Assembly: GCF_900103365.1 (NCBI RefSeq)
Contig: NZ_LT629703.1
Span: forward strand, 1,488,001 to 1,552,000
Source: Afipia sp. GAS231
Lineage (GTDB): Bacteria > Pseudomonadota > Alphaproteobacteria > Rhizobiales > Xanthobacteraceae
Reading direction: 5' to 3'
Length of the DNA: 64,000 bases
A model generated the notes under the pieces. That model saw only the letters and a list, made by a program, of their open reading frames with translations. It made no database searches and was not told the DNA's origin. Positions 35,574-44,815 of the stretch are shown in pieces (position 1 is the first letter of the stretch; each line of letters opens with the position of its first letter). The position numbers were made by a program, and so were the translations under genes.

Positions 35574-36338
35574 ATGAAGAAGTTTTTCCTGGGTACGCTT
35601 GGTCTAGTTGCAATGGCTGCTCCTGCGGTCGCCGCTGACCTTGCGGTTAAGGCAGCCCCGCCGCCACCGCCGCTGCCCGTGTTCAGTTGGACCGGGTTCT
35701 ATATCGGCGCCAACATTGGCGGTGCCTGGGCCCACAACAACTGGACCGATACGCTCTTCCTGACGAACTTCAACAACAACAACAACGGCAGATTTATCGG
35801 TGGCGGCCAGATCGGCGGCAATTACCAGATCGGTAACTTCGTCATCGGCGGCGAATGGGACTTCGACTGGGCCGGCAACAACAACGGCGGCACCGGGGTC
35901 GTCATTCCAGGTGTTGGGACCATTGTGGTCACCAACAACAATCGCTGGATCACGACGGTGGCCGCCCGCTTCGGCCTTGCCGTCGATCACTGGCTGTTCT
36001 ACGGCAAGGCTGGCGGCGGCTGGGTCGGTAACAACAACCTGACCGTCACCAACGTCACGACAGGTGTGTCGCTGACCTGCGGTAACTTCGCCAACTGCGG
36101 CAACAACACCGGCGGCTGGCTGGTAGGCGCTGGCTTCGAATATGCGTTCACGAACAATTGGACGGTGAAGGCCGAGTACGATTATCTCGGGTTGGGCAAC
36201 CGGACTTTGTTGATTCCGGCCACCGCCCCGCTCCTTGCCGGCGATACGTTCACCTCCAACAACCGCAATATCCAGATGGTGAAAGTTGGGGTAAACTACC
36301 TGTTCAACTGGGGCGCACCGGTTGCCGCCAGATACTAA
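35574..36338 (+). CDS. Omp31-like outer-membrane beta-barrel protein
   Basis: 254 residues from the ATG at 35574, which has CTGGAGG 8 nt upstream. The signal peptide (MKKFFLGTLGLVAMAAPAVA) ends before ADLAVKA, and a proline linker (APPPPPLPV) follows. The barrel starts FSWTGFYIGANIGGAW and ends with an aromatic residue (APVAARY), as outer-membrane proteins do. Asparagine-rich loops (NNNNNGRFIGGGQIGG) are prominent. It belongs to the Omp31/Omp25 family that is abundant in rhizobia; it is likely a structural or weakly pore-forming protein. A porin fragment follows immediately. Confidence 0.9.
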   Translation: MKKFFLGTLGLVAMAAPAVAADLAVKAAPPPPPLPVFSWTGFYIGANIGGAWAHNNWTDTLFLTNFNNNNNGRFIGGGQIGGNYQIGNFVIGGEWDFDWAGNNNGGTGVVIPGVGTIVVTNNNRWITTVAARFGLAVDHWLFYGKAGGGWVGNNNLTVTNVTTGVSLTCGNFANCGNNTGGWLVGAGFEYAFTNNWTVKAEYDYLGLGNRTLLIPATAPLLAGDTFTSNNRNIQMVKVGVNYLFNWGAPVAARY

Positions 36339-36475
36339 TCACTGAATCCACTTTTGACTTCGGCGATCATAAGGGCTCGGTCACCGCTAATACCAGGTCG
36401 GATGTTAATACGATCGCGGCGCGCATCAACTATCACTTTGGCTGGGGTACCCCGCCGGTCGTATCGAAATACTGA
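36338..36475 (+). pseudogene. C-terminal fragment of a second Omp31-like protein
   Basis: 45 codons (FDFGDHKGSVTANTRSDVNT, then AARINYHFGWGTPPVVSKY) in the frame of another porin C-terminus, starting right after the previous stop. It has no start and no signal peptide. It is left over from a tandem duplicate that lost its front part, and the terminator at 36507 now serves the complete gene. Confidence 0.75.
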
Positions 36476-36506
36476 CCTCGACCAATTTCTATTTCTCCAG
36501 CAAACT

Positions 36507-36533
36507 AGGCCGGCAGAAATGCCGGCCTTTTTT
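36507..36533 (+). terminator. Rho-independent terminator of the porin gene
   Basis: AGGCCGGCA and TGCCGGCCT form a 9-bp GC-rich stem with a GAAA loop, followed by six T residues. It lies 170 nt after the intact porin stop and 32 nt after the fragment. Confidence 0.85.
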
Positions 36534-36668
36534 ATTGGGTGAATATGTCTGAAAGATTCGCCGACTTGCGGAAACGGAGCCGCTTTTTTTTGCGACTGCA
36601 ATCCCGGTGAGGCCAGTTGAGTCCCGAGCGCGGCAAGTCACGCGTGGGCAACCCCTAGCACCCGCTGG

Positions 36669-36785
36669 TCCCCCACGTTCGGCCACAACACGCAGCAGTT
36701 CCGTGTCCCCTTTGCGTCCGACTGGCGCGACAATGCCGAACTCGGCGAGGTACGCTCGGATCGAATTGATCACCGCGGCGGCTGG
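36669..36785 (-). pseudogene. IS110-family transposase fragment
   Basis: VINSIRAYLAEFGIVAPVGR followed by ELLRVVAE matches a conserved middle segment of IS110 transposases. The frame diverges before and after, and no DEDD catalytic part or element ends are visible. Confidence 0.6.
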
Positions 36786-37098
36786 CGGATGAATAGATAG
36801 CGCGTGCAGTGAAGCATGAGACAACTGTGTTGCTCAGGCGTCTTTGTTGGCAATATGGCGGTGGCCGGACCTGAAACATTGCTCTTGGGATCACCCCTCC
36901 TGACAAACATGGTCGAACGTCGGGGATCGGGCTCCCGTCAATGCACCAGCGCTTTCGTCAGTTTGCTGAAACTGTTCAAGATGGCGAAAGCGGCCAAGAC
37001 CATCGCGATATCCGGCGCACAAATGAGACGTCCTCGCTAGCGTATTATCGGTCGCCCGCTCCCGCCGAAAGGCGCACACGTTTGGAGGATCCGCATCG

Positions 37099-37737
37099 TT
37101 AGCCGACTCTTTGGCGCCTGCCTGCCGCAGTCGCTTTTGCGGCCTCAGCCGGTGTGAAGCCCTTCAAGAACAGGTCGACGACCATGTCGGCGAATTCCTC
37201 GGGATCGATGCTGCCCGTGGGGTCGTACCAAGTGTGGCTGAAATTGAGGATGCCGAACAGCATCATCGTGTAGACCTTCTTGGTGCGCTTGACGATCTTG
37301 CCTTCCGTGTCGAGCCGGATCAGCAGATCGGACACCATGTCCACCAGCTGCCGCTCGAGCGCCTTGATCGTTTTCTGCTCGTCCTCGCTCAGAAACGAAA
37401 GGTCGTTCAGGATCAGCCGCTGCTCGTGGGTCGAGCGCGCGTTGAGGGTGACAATCGCCGTGATCGCCGCACGAAATTGCTCCAGCGCGGTGGGCACGCC
37501 TGCAACCGCGGCTTCGACGTCGACGATCATCTGACGAACATGAGCATCCAGAATCGCGAACAGGATCGCTTCCTTGGAATCAAAATAGTGATACAGCGCA
37601 CCCCGGGAAAGCTTACAGGCGTCGGCAAGCTCGGCGATCGAGCTGCGCATATAGCCCTGCCTCGCGAACAGGCCGCAGGCCGTCGTCAGGATGCCCTGAT
37701 GGATTCCGTCGTAATTCTCGGAGCGTGTTCGCGCCAT
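37099..37737 (-). CDS. TetR-family regulator of the catabolic locus
   Basis: 212 residues. The N-terminal helix-turn-helix is clear (SIAELADACKLSRGALYHYF followed by SKEAILFAIL). The C-terminal part is helical and hydrophobic, forming the ligand pocket and dimer face (VYTMMLFGILNFSHTWYDP, as in AcrR/TetR_C_33-like proteins). It lies at one end of the acyl-CoA catabolic locus and has an operator-like sequence 160 nt upstream that recurs at three other transcription-unit starts there (41197, 44717, 58387). I infer that it represses these units and responds to an acyl-CoA-like ligand. Confidence 0.88.
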   Translation of the reverse strand: MARTRSENYDGIHQGILTTACGLFARQGYMRSSIAELADACKLSRGALYHYFDSKEAILFAILDAHVRQMIVDVEAAVAGVPTALEQFRAAITAIVTLNARSTHEQRLILNDLSFLSEDEQKTIKALERQLVDMVSDLLIRLDTEGKIVKRTKKVYTMMLFGILNFSHTWYDPTGSIDPEEFADMVVDLFLKGFTPAEAAKATAAGRRQRVG

Positions 37738-37895
37738 TGCAATCTCTCAGTTCATTCGCTGCTCAGGCGCGAATCCGGACGACGTTTGCATCTCATCATA
37801 CTATCGGTGCCGGCCGAAGGCCGCGACCTCCCGCCGCAAGGATCATCCACCGCAACCGTCTTCCATCCCAGGATCACCAGCTTTGATCTGGGTCA

Positions 37896-37922
37896 ATTAA
37901 CCGGTCAGCCGGATTAATTAAT
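37896..37922. promoter_or_regulatory. TetR operator-like site 1
   Basis: AACCGGTCAGCCGGATTA within an AT-rich palindromic context (AATTAA on both sides). It lies 160 nt upstream of the TetR start. It shares the block A-[AC]-CGGTCAG-[TC]-CGGATTA with site 3 (44717) and nearly with site 4. Confidence 0.6.
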
Positions 37923-37967
37923 AGGGTCTTCCATGCGGCGGAGCAAGCGTAACCGGCCTCGCTGTTT

Positions 37968-38459
37968 CTACCGCTCGTCACCCGTGGCTATCTGATGAAG
38001 CATGGATTTGGGCGTCATCCCGATCTCGACCTTGAGCTGGTCGCGGATGAGGCCGCGAAGCGTGCGCGCGATTTCATCGGTCGCGACCGGCGCGCTGGCC
38101 CGGGCGCTTTCGCTCGTCGCCCACAACAGGAGTCCGCCGAGTTGGCGATCGCCCTCGTCCCGCAGCGCTTCGAGTTGCGCCGGGTCGGCAACCTCCGGTC
38201 CCGCGCGGGGCGTCGCGGGAATACGCGGATGTTGCAGCTTGTCCGCCAGCCGCCCGACCTCGGAGAATGCGGCATCCTGAAGCCGAATTTGTTCCAGCAA
38301 GGGCCCGGTCTTCCAGTCGGCCGCGAGTTTCAGGCCATTGAGGGCGAAAATGATCGAGAATACCTGACCGCGAACGAAATCGTCATCGCTCTTCGGCAGA
38401 ACATGCGTGCGCAACGCGTCGATCACGCCATCGACGACGACTTCGAAGGATTTGGTCAT
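37968..38459 (-). CDS. Small helical protein coupled to a phosphotransferase
   Basis: 163 residues from the ATG at 38459, which overlaps the stop of the next upstream gene as ATGA. It looks all-helical (FEVVVDGVIDALRTHVLPKS, then FSIIFALNGLKLAADWKTGP). No metal or catalytic motif is visible. A similar small gene accompanies acyl-CoA-dehydrogenase-associated phosphotransferase genes in other actinobacterial and proteobacterial loci, so a role as a partner of that protein is plausible. I do not recognise a named family. Confidence 0.6.
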   Translation of the reverse strand: MTKSFEVVVDGVIDALRTHVLPKSDDDFVRGQVFSIIFALNGLKLAADWKTGPLLEQIRLQDAAFSEVGRLADKLQHPRIPATPRAGPEVADPAQLEALRDEGDRQLGGLLLWATSESARASAPVATDEIARTLRGLIRDQLKVEIGMTPKSMLHQIATGDER

Positions 38460-39535
38460 GCCGCGGCCTCCAGCGCGCGATCGAAGGCACGCACAATCGA
38501 AGCCATCTGGCTTGCCATCACCGCCATCCGCATGTCGTTGAACCGGTCGACCTCGAAGGCATGGACCGCACACATCTGAATCGCGGCGGCCTGATACAGG
38601 GCGAAGGCCTCGTAAAAGGCCAGGCTTTTGCCGGATATCGGAATTCCGGACACGCGTTGATACAGATCGATCACCTCGTCGCGCTCGACCACACCATAGA
38701 ACTTGCGGCTTCCAGCGTTGAACGTCGGCATCAAGGCCCATGCAAGATCTTCGTGAGGATCGCCGAAATGCGTGAGTTCCCAGTCGAGAATGGCCGTGAT
38801 CTTCTGTTCTTGCTCGAGGAAGTTTCCGATCCTGTAATCGCCATGTACGACAGTCCGGCGCGGCGGCGGCGGACAGTTCTCCTCAAGCCAGCGGCCTCCC
38901 CAATCCAGCAGCGGGTAATATCGCGCCGTCGGCCGCGCCAGCGATGCACGCCAGACCCTGATGGCGCGAACCTCTCCTCTCGCTTCGCCGGCGACATCTG
39001 ACGCAGCCAGCGATGTCCCTCTCCAGTCGAACTTGTGCAGTTCGCCCAATATCGCGACGAATTGCCCGGCGATGTTGCGACGGTGATCTTGACTGAGCCC
39101 ACTGCTGGCCCAGGGCGCCGGCACTTCGCCCTCGACATGCGCGCACACGAAGAAGGGAAAACCGATTTCGGCGCCTTCCTCGTCAAAGCTGACGAGAGCG
39201 GGAACCGGCACCGCCGTTCCGGCCAGGGATTGCAGCGCGTTCACCTGGGGCAGAACCGAATAGGGAGCGAACAATCCGTTCGGCGGCCCGACGCGCAGAA
39301 TCAGCTTGCGGTCGGGACTTGATGGCCGCCGCGCGACGAAGCTGTAGGTGATCCAGGAAAATCCGGAAGATTTGCGGGCGAAGTCAGCAATTGCGACCTC
39401 GCCGCCGAATTTGCGGCCGAGATGCACAGCGAGCGCAGTTCGGATGACGCTGTCATCCACGACCTTGGACGGCAGCGAAACCGGGTCGGCGGTCGTGCGC
39501 GGCACGCGGTCGGATGGTGCGGCGGTCCCCTGCAT
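38456..39535 (-). CDS. Aminoglycoside-phosphotransferase-fold kinase-like protein
   Basis: 359 residues from the ATG at 39535, which shares its A with the ligase stop (TGATG). The kinase core has the Brenner-type motif VVHGDYRIGNFL and the metal aspartate in ITAILDWELTHFGDP. Upstream are FSWITYSFVARRP and LILRVGPPNGLFAP, glycine-rich-loop and lysine-strand equivalents. This is the branch that is fused or adjacent to acyl-CoA dehydrogenases (ACAD10/11-like), in which the kinase phosphorylates hydroxyacyl-CoA. It is coupled by overlap to both neighbours, so it is a core gene of the locus. Confidence 0.85.
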   Translation of the reverse strand: MQGTAAPSDRVPRTTADPVSLPSKVVDDSVIRTALAVHLGRKFGGEVAIADFARKSSGFSWITYSFVARRPSSPDRKLILRVGPPNGLFAPYSVLPQVNALQSLAGTAVPVPALVSFDEEGAEIGFPFFVCAHVEGEVPAPWASSGLSQDHRRNIAGQFVAILGELHKFDWRGTSLAASDVAGEARGEVRAIRVWRASLARPTARYYPLLDWGGRWLEENCPPPPRRTVVHGDYRIGNFLEQEQKITAILDWELTHFGDPHEDLAWALMPTFNAGSRKFYGVVERDEVIDLYQRVSGIPISGKSLAFYEAFALYQAAAIQMCAVHAFEVDRFNDMRMAVMASQMASIVRAFDRALEAAA

Positions 39536-41088
39536 CAGTTGACCGAACGCGAATAACCGCGCCACTTCTCCTCGCGCAGCGCGGATTTCATGATCTTTCC
39601 GGAGCCCGTCAGCGGCAGCGGATCGAGACGAATCTCGACCGACCGCGGGCACTTGTAGCCGGCGATCAGTGTTCGGCAGTGGGCAATGACCATTTCCGGC
39701 ACCAGCGCCCGGCCTTCCTTCGGCACCACGATGGCGTGGACCGCCTCGCCCCAATGCGGGTCAGGAACGGCAATGACTGCACACTCTCTCACATTCTCGT
39801 GCTGGAAGATCGCATTCTCGACCTCGCCGGAATAGACGTTCTCCCCACCGGAGACGATCATATCCTTCAGACGATCGACAATGTAGACGAATCCATCCTC
39901 GTCCATCCACGCGCAGTCGCCGGTATGCAGCCAGCCGCCGCGCAACGCGCGCGCTGTCTCCTCCGGCTTGCGCCAGTATCCGAGCATCACGCCCGAGCCG
40001 CGGATGGCAATCTCGCCGACGCTGCCGCGCGGCAATTCCTTGCCCGCATCATCGACAATTCGAAGCTCGACGCCCGGCGCCGCGCGCCCGGCGGACTTTC
40101 GCTTCTCCGCGACCGGCCCTTCGAGCGCGTGGTACTTCCACGGCAGGATGGTCGCGAGCGCCGCGCATTCGGTCATTCCATATCCCTGATGGAAGCGCCA
40201 GCCGGGAAGGACCTTCATGAGCTTGACGAGAAGGGCATCCGGCATCGGCGAGGCGCCGTATTCGCAATCCTTGACGCTGCTCAAATCATATTGCCCGAAC
40301 GAAGAATGGTTCAGCATCATGTTGAGCATGGTCGGGACGAACAGACAGTAGTCCACCTTGTGGGCAGCTATGGCTTTCATCGCGGCTTCCGGCTCGAACC
40401 TGGAAATGGTCACGTGCGTGCCGCCGACGAGCGTCAACGCGACCATCGGGGAAGTGCCGGCGAGATGAAACAACGCGGCCGAATGCAGATAGCGGGTGTC
40501 CTCCCTGAAATTGAGCGAGTAGATCCACACTAGGGACTCGTAAATGATGTTGGCGTGGGACAGCATCACCCCTTTCGGGAAACCCGTGGTGCCCCCGGTA
40601 TAGAAAATGCCGGCCAGTTCGTTGTCGGCGCCCGACATATCCTCGACCGGATCCTCTTCGGCGAGCGCTGCGTAGCTGAGCATGCCCTCCGGCGCGCGTC
40701 CCTCACCTACGTAAACCAATGCAGCCAGTGGCTGCGACGCCCTCAATTCCACGGCCATTGCCGCGAAGGCGTCATCGACCAGCAGAACGACCGGCTCGGA
40801 GTCCCTCAGGACATAGGCGTTCTCCGCAGCCGCCCAGCGCGTGTTAAGCGGCACCGCAACCGCGCCGGCCCAAGCGATGGAATAAAAGGCTTCAATATAG
40901 AGATCGCTGTTGAAGGCGAGGATCGCGATGCGATCGCCACCCTTAACGCCGAGCCGACGAAATCCGCCTGCCGCACCGGCAACCCTGTGGCCGATCTCCT
41001 TCCATGTGCGCGAGCGGCCGACATGAATGGTGCCGACATTGTCCTTGCGCAGCTGGACCGCCGAGGTAAGCGCCTGCGTCAACTTCAT
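39535..41088 (-). CDS. AMP-forming acyl-CoA synthetase
   Basis: 517 residues. The AMP-binding P-loop motif is GIFYTGGTTGFPKGVMLSH; further adenylate-forming motifs are YGMTECAAL, GWLHTGDCAWMDEDG and the lysine region near LPLTGSGKIMKSAL. It activates a carboxylic acid to its CoA thioester. It is the first gene of the minus-strand unit that also holds the phosphotransferase and the small helical protein, and it faces the ABC substrate-binding gene across a 230-nt divergent promoter region with operator-like site 2. The substrate class is not readable, but medium-chain or aryl acids fit the length. Confidence 0.9.
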   Translation of the reverse strand: MKLTQALTSAVQLRKDNVGTIHVGRSRTWKEIGHRVAGAAGGFRRLGVKGGDRIAILAFNSDLYIEAFYSIAWAGAVAVPLNTRWAAAENAYVLRDSEPVVLLVDDAFAAMAVELRASQPLAALVYVGEGRAPEGMLSYAALAEEDPVEDMSGADNELAGIFYTGGTTGFPKGVMLSHANIIYESLVWIYSLNFREDTRYLHSAALFHLAGTSPMVALTLVGGTHVTISRFEPEAAMKAIAAHKVDYCLFVPTMLNMMLNHSSFGQYDLSSVKDCEYGASPMPDALLVKLMKVLPGWRFHQGYGMTECAALATILPWKYHALEGPVAEKRKSAGRAAPGVELRIVDDAGKELPRGSVGEIAIRGSGVMLGYWRKPEETARALRGGWLHTGDCAWMDEDGFVYIVDRLKDMIVSGGENVYSGEVENAIFQHENVRECAVIAVPDPHWGEAVHAIVVPKEGRALVPEMVIAHCRTLIAGYKCPRSVEIRLDPLPLTGSGKIMKSALREEKWRGYSRSVN

Positions 41089-41196
41089 ATTTCCCTCCCT
41101 TGCCGGCGCCGCGGATCTTTCCGTCGAGCCTTTGATCTAGAGCCCGCCGGTTCTCCGTGAATCCGAACAGACCGAGCCCGGCCGGACAAATCAGTT

Positions 41197-41224
41197 GATA
41201 ATCCGGATAGACGGTCTATTATTG
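41197..41224. promoter_or_regulatory. TetR operator-like site 2
   Basis: On the minus strand it reads AGACCGTCTATCCGGATTATC, the most diverged of the four sites but with the same CGGATTA half and spacing. It lies between the divergent ligase (starts 41088) and substrate-binding (starts 41316) genes, so it could control both. Confidence 0.5.
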
Positions 41225-41315
41225 CACGGGCAGCGTTGCCGGTAAAGCCTTCGCCGCGATGTCCGTAGCAATCAGCCAAGCCGCGCAAAGACGGCGGCAA
41301 ACCCAGGGGGAAGCA

Positions 41316-42542
41316 ATGCGAAGAGCCTGTTCTTTGTTGGCGGTATGGACGTTGACCCTCGGATGCACGTTGGGAACAGCATTTGCCGAGAACGCGTACG
41401 GACCGGGCGTAACGGACCACGAAATCAAGCTTGGGACGAACGCCCCCTACAGCGGCCCGGCATCGATCTATGCAAGCTTCCCGCGCACGATGCTGGCCTA
41501 TTTTGCGATGTTGAACGAGAAAGGCGGGATCAACGGTCGGCAGATCAATATGCTGACCCGTGACGATGCCTATAGCCCGCCAAAGACCGTCGAGGTGACG
41601 CGGTCACTGGTCGAAAACGACAACGTGCTGGCCATCATGGCGCCGTTCGGGACGCCGACCAACGCGGCGATCCAGAAATACCTCAACACCAACGGCGTGC
41701 CACAGTTGCTGGTGCAAAGCGGCGGCACGCGATGGAACGACCCCAAGCAGTATCCGTGGACCACGCCCTACTCGCCGACCTACGTCAATGAATCCAAGAT
41801 CATCGCGCGCTACCTGCTGCAGACCAAGCCGGACGCCAAGGTTGGCATCCTGCTGCAGGCCGACGACATCGGAAAGGACTTCATTGCCGGCCTGAAAGAA
41901 GGGCTCGGCGCCAAGTCGGATACGATGATCGTCAAGGAGGCCAGCTATCAAGCGACCGAGCCGACCATCGATTCGCAGATCGTCAATCTGAAAGCATCGG
42001 GCGCCGATACGATTCTGATTGCCGCACAGAACAAGTTCGCTTCGATGGCGATCCGCAAGATCCATGAATTGGGATGGAAGCCGTTGATATTCCTCGGTTC
42101 GACCGCGAACTCGATCGCCGGCGTTCTTGCGCCAGCCGGGCTCGACGCCTCGACCGACATTCTGACGACGACGTCCTACAAGACCCCCAACGATCCGACA
42201 TGGGCTGCGGACAGGGGAATGATCGACTATCTGACGTTCATGGCGAAACATATGCCCGGGCAGGATCCCAACGATGTCATCGCGGTCACGGCGTACACGA
42301 CCGCACACCTCGGTGCGATCATTCTGGAACGATGCGGCAACAATCTCACCCGGGAAAACGTGCTCAAGCAGGCCACGAGCCTGAAGGGCGTCGCGTTGCC
42401 GATGTTGCTCCCGGGCATAGCGATCCAGTCAAATCCTGCAGATTATGCGGCCATCACGCAGCGCCAGTTTGCGCGCTTCGACGGCAAGACCTGGGTGCTG
42501 TTCGGCGACGTCATCGGTGCCGATTCCGGTGCCAAGGACTGA
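41316..42542 (+). CDS. ABC transporter substrate-binding protein (Liv type)
   Basis: 408 residues from the ATG at 41316, preceded by GGGGGAAG. It has a signal peptide (RACSLLAVWTLTLGCTLGTA then FAENAYGPG) and then the type I periplasmic-binding fold seen in LivJ/LivK-like receptors (EIKLGTNAPYSGPASIYASF, GGINGRQINMLTRDDAYSP). No membrane subunits are adjacent; it probably feeds the LivHM importer at 49714-51632 or another set. A second receptor gene lies at 51664. It heads the plus-strand unit that includes the lipocalin-like and thioesterase genes. Confidence 0.88.
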   Translation: MRRACSLLAVWTLTLGCTLGTAFAENAYGPGVTDHEIKLGTNAPYSGPASIYASFPRTMLAYFAMLNEKGGINGRQINMLTRDDAYSPPKTVEVTRSLVENDNVLAIMAPFGTPTNAAIQKYLNTNGVPQLLVQSGGTRWNDPKQYPWTTPYSPTYVNESKIIARYLLQTKPDAKVGILLQADDIGKDFIAGLKEGLGAKSDTMIVKEASYQATEPTIDSQIVNLKASGADTILIAAQNKFASMAIRKIHELGWKPLIFLGSTANSIAGVLAPAGLDASTDILTTTSYKTPNDPTWAADRGMIDYLTFMAKHMPGQDPNDVIAVTAYTTAHLGAIILERCGNNLTRENVLKQATSLKGVALPMLLPGIAIQSNPADYAAITQRQFARFDGKTWVLFGDVIGADSGAKD

Positions 42543-42601
42543 CCGCGCGATAGCGCGTGTATGAGACCTGCAACGGCCTTTGGCTTCCGGGGAGAACAAG
42601 A

Positions 42602-43717
42602 ATGCTAACCGCTCAAGACGACCTGATCGGCCACCAAACACCCGCCCCGTTTGCAACGTCGGGCGCCGGCGACGCCCGTTTCACCGAACGCTATTGGTAC
42701 ACCGCCCATCCGATCGACGGCAGCGAACTGCTGTTCGATGCCGGGCTCGGCTACTATCCGAACAAGGACGTGATGGACGCCTTCGCCGGACTGACTATCG
42801 GCCGGCGGCAATATAATTTCCGCGCCTCGCGCCGACTCGGCGGACGTCCCCTCGAAACATCGGTCGGGCCTTTTCGGATCGAGATCGTCGAGGGAATGAA
42901 GCGGCACCGGCTCACGTTGGTGGAAAACCCCTCCGGAATCAGCTTTTCGCTCGAATTCGAGGCCAGCTTTCCTTCGGCCCAGGAGAAACAAAACTACCGC
43001 GAGCGCGACGGCCTCGTTGAGGAAGACCTCGCGCGCGTATCGCAGTTCGGCCGCTGGCGCGGCTGGATCGTCGTCGATGGCCGGCGCTTCAACGTCGAAC
43101 CAGCGATGTGGTGGGGACAGCGCGACCGTTCCTGGGGCTTGCGCTCGGAAATGCGGACGGACGAAACCAGGCCGCCGGTCGCGACGCACCGGAATTTCTT
43201 CTGGACCTGGTCGATGTTTCAATTCGAAACCTCGGCCCTGTCGATCTTCCTGAAGGAGCGCTCTCCGGGCAAGCCGCACTATCTGTCCGGAACCGAGTTC
43301 AAGCGGGAATCCGACGGATCGGTATCGCACCGCGAGGTCGTCGCGGTCGAGCACCGGATCGACTGGGCCAACGATCCGCTCGGACAGACGATCGCGAACG
43401 GCGATCTGACTTTCCAGTTCGATCGAGGCGCACCACGCCAGGTGAAGATGCACGGGCTTCCGACACGTTTTTATCTGAAAGCCGGCATGTATGGCGGCCT
43501 GCAGGGATGGACCCATGGCGACGATCGCGGCGACTATTATGCCGCGCACGATGTCTGGAATCTCGACGATCCCGCAACGCGGGAGGTCGCGCGCACGCTG
43601 TCGGATCACGTCATCAAACTGGAGAGCGCCGGCGATGTCGGATTTGGCATCAGCGAATACGGCGTTGCCACCGGATATCCGCTCTATGAAGGCCCGCAAA
43701 AATTCCCCGCGCTGTGA
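42602..43717 (+). CDS. Lipocalin/AttH-like protein (DUF7064/7065 type)
   Basis: 371 residues from the ATG at 42602, which follows GGGGAGAACAAG. It is rich in beta strands and aromatic residues (ERYWYTAHPIDGSELLFDAG, then LGYYPNKDVMDAFAG). The layout, with a second barrel-like half (HRNFFWTWSMFQFETSALS, WANDPLGQTIANGDLTFQF), resembles the two-domain CrtC/AttH-like fold, which binds or hydrates lipophilic molecules. No signal peptide is visible. Such genes occur in CoA-ester catabolic loci of Bradyrhizobium-type genomes and in mycobacterial steroid loci; its function here is unknown. Confidence 0.62.
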   Translation: MLTAQDDLIGHQTPAPFATSGAGDARFTERYWYTAHPIDGSELLFDAGLGYYPNKDVMDAFAGLTIGRRQYNFRASRRLGGRPLETSVGPFRIEIVEGMKRHRLTLVENPSGISFSLEFEASFPSAQEKQNYRERDGLVEEDLARVSQFGRWRGWIVVDGRRFNVEPAMWWGQRDRSWGLRSEMRTDETRPPVATHRNFFWTWSMFQFETSALSIFLKERSPGKPHYLSGTEFKRESDGSVSHREVVAVEHRIDWANDPLGQTIANGDLTFQFDRGAPRQVKMHGLPTRFYLKAGMYGGLQGWTHGDDRGDYYAAHDVWNLDDPATREVARTLSDHVIKLESAGDVGFGISEYGVATGYPLYEGPQKFPAL

Positions 43718-43747
43718 CCAGCGTTCTCTCCATCAGAGACGACGACG

Positions 43748-44669
43748 ATGAAAGAGGGATCCTTCGATTGCGCACCTGCAATCGGATCGGCCTGCGACGT
43801 CTGGGACGGTATCGACGTTGAAGCGCTGGTTTCGCTCGAGACCGTCGGCGCGCACCGCTACCGCAGTCGTTATGGCGACGGCAATCTGAATGGACGCCTA
43901 TGGCGGCCAGGTTCTTGGCCAGGCCATGATGGCGGCGTCGCTGAGCGTTCCCGAGGACCGGCCGGCGTCAACCTTCCAACTGCTGTTTCTTCGCGGCGCC
44001 GATCCCGGCCATCGGATCGACTTCGAGGTCAGAATTCTTCAGGACGGCAAGCGGTTCTCGTCGCGGCATGTCTTCGGCTACCAAGGGGACGGACGCGCCG
44101 TCCTCAACGCCCAAGCGACATTTTGCACTCCGCAATCGGCGCCCGGCCATGCCGTACCCTCGTCCGCTCCGGAAGAGAACCCAGAGGATTTGCCGGAACT
44201 GACTGTTCTGCCACCTGCGCTGATGGAGGGCTTGCGTCCGTTGGCGCCGTACTCGAATCTGGTCAAGCCGTGCATGGATTTTCGTATTCCGGGCATCGAA
44301 CGCCAGCTTGTGGCGAAAACCGCGCAATCGCGGTTGCGATTCTGGTTGCGCGGCAAACATCCGCTCGCCGGTGATATTCGCGCGAAAGCGGCCGTGTTCG
44401 CCTATCTGTCGGACTGGTGGCTCAATTTCAGCAGCCTCGGCAGTCACCTCCGCGACCTGCAGTCGCAGCCACCGCTCTACATCGCGAGCCTCAATCACTG
44501 CATCTGGTTCCACCGCGCATTTTCCCCCGACGAATGGATGCACTTTGAATCCGAAAGCGCTTGCGCCGACGGCGGTCGCGGCCTGTCGATCGCCCGCATC
44601 CATGATCGCGCCGGGCTGATGCTGGCGACCGCGACCCAGGAAACGCTGATGGTCCATTCGGGCGCGTAA
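43748..44669 (+). pseudogene. Acyl-CoA thioesterase II-like gene with a frameshift
   Basis: The N-terminal part in one frame (WDGIDVEALVSLETVGAHRY, then RSRYGDGNLNGR) must continue in another (YGGQVLGQAMMAAS and on to PSSAPEENPEDLP and LNHCIWFHRAFSPDEW). The break is at about 43890-43900, where a two-base loss between GGACGC and CTATGG would restore AYGGQVLGQ. The C-terminal double-hotdog domain with the aspartate in PDEWMHFESESA is otherwise intact. It would hydrolyse acyl-CoA esters and recycle CoA. Either it is a real mutation or a sequencing slip; a protein starting at about 43890 would lack the first strand. Confidence 0.75.
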
Positions 44670-44716
44670 CCGGAAGCAAGCAGCCTCCCCCTTACCCGCA
44701 ATCTGACCAAAAAATA

Positions 44717-44743
44717 AATTGAACGGTCAGTCGGATTATAATA
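44717..44743. promoter_or_regulatory. TetR operator-like site 3
   Basis: GAACGGTCAGTCGGATTATAA, 73 nt upstream of the FAD oxidoreductase start. It matches site 1 in all but a few bases and site 4 in nearly all. Confidence 0.6.
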
Positions 44744-44815
44744 TCCTCCCCTAATCTTAGGCAAGGCAAGCAGCACGCGCGGGACCAACCGGCGGCTCAC
44801 CGAGGGAGGCTGTTC

